Source of the DNA: Desulfobacteraceae bacterium
Lineage (GTDB): Bacteria; Desulfobacterota; Desulfobacteria; Desulfobacterales; ETH-SRB1
Length of the DNA stretch: 5,217 nucleotides
Assembly: GCA_030638305.1 (NCBI GenBank)
Contig: DAOWEW010000258.1
Coordinates: 1-5,217, forward strand
Reading direction: 5' to 3'
In this document: positions 5,127-5,217 of the stretch, piece by piece
Layout of the letters: each line of letters begins with the position of its first letter
Numbering within the stretch: position 1 is the first letter of the stretch
Translations under genes and position numbers: made by a program
The notes under the pieces: generated by a model
Told to the model about the DNA's origin: nothing
Database searches by the model: none
Seen by the model: the letters and a program-made list of their open reading frames with translations, nothing else

Positions 5127-5175
5127 AGCCTCCACTGAAATGGAAGAAGCTTATTAATGGGAATCAGTGGAGGCT
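5127..5175. terminator. 12-bp perfect inverted repeat after module 2, possible terminator
   Basis: AGCCTCCACTGA (5127-5138) and TCAGTGGAGGCT (5164-5175) pair perfectly around a 25-base loop, 33 bp after the hipA-2 stop. On the plus strand no T-run follows. On the minus strand the stem is followed by a T-rich stretch, so it suits a gene coming from the right at least as well. A second hairpin, ATAAGC (5124-5129) with GCTTAT (5149-5154), would compete with it. It could instead be the edge of a repeat element. Confidence 0.45.
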
Positions 5176-5217
5176 CAGAGCAAGAAAAACCGGAGAGCCG
5201 GCACTCCTTGAACTCAA

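Overview
The window looks like a bacterial accessory or defence-island segment that collects small modules and decayed genes. No rRNA, tRNA or housekeeping gene is present to fix the organism. The protein flavour, the palindromic insertion and the mixed base composition would fit a Desulfobacterota (delta-proteobacterial) or similar environmental genome, but this is only an impression.

Region 1 (1-602) is a graveyard. Bases 16-130 carry repeated CCCAATTTG boxes with TG...CA ends, resembling insertion-sequence ends. Directly after them, 146-487 encodes a central slice of a Cas1-like CRISPR integrase, cut at both ends. No CRISPR repeats or other cas genes are visible.

Region 2 (603-1517, minus strand) holds a two-gene cassette of small proteins of unknown function. 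The downstream gene (603-875) is intact. The upstream gene (872-1132) has an in-frame amber codon and overlaps its partner by ATGA. Just upstream lies a 156-bp imperfect palindrome (1159-1314) flanked by TAA on both sides, read here as a MITE-like element. Behind it is a start-less open frame (1314-1517). If the element and one TAA copy are removed in silico, that frame would run into and overlap the start of the cassette.

Region 3 (1730-5093, plus strand) dominates the window: two consecutive HipB/HipA-type toxin-antitoxin operons. Each has a small XRE-type HTH antitoxin followed, with a 4-base stop/start overlap, by a HipA-fold Ser/Thr kinase of 405 or 410 aa. Both kinases keep the SPGGARPK glycine-rich loop, the ATP lysine, the catalytic DDHxKN loop and the metal-binding Asp, so both appear active. 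The first pair is GC-richer and the second clearly AT-richer, and the proteins are diverged, so they look separately acquired rather than freshly duplicated. Between them lie a small start-less open frame (3239-3457) and a candidate operator region with TTGACA-type half-sites.

In each pair the HTH protein presumably binds its own promoter and, together with the kinase, represses it; free kinase would phosphorylate a host target and arrest growth. A 12-bp perfect inverted repeat (5127-5175) closes the second module. The least explained signals are the palindromic insertion, the cryptic frames at 1314-1517 and 3239-3457, and a 9-mer (GTCCACGTT) found three times at module boundaries.
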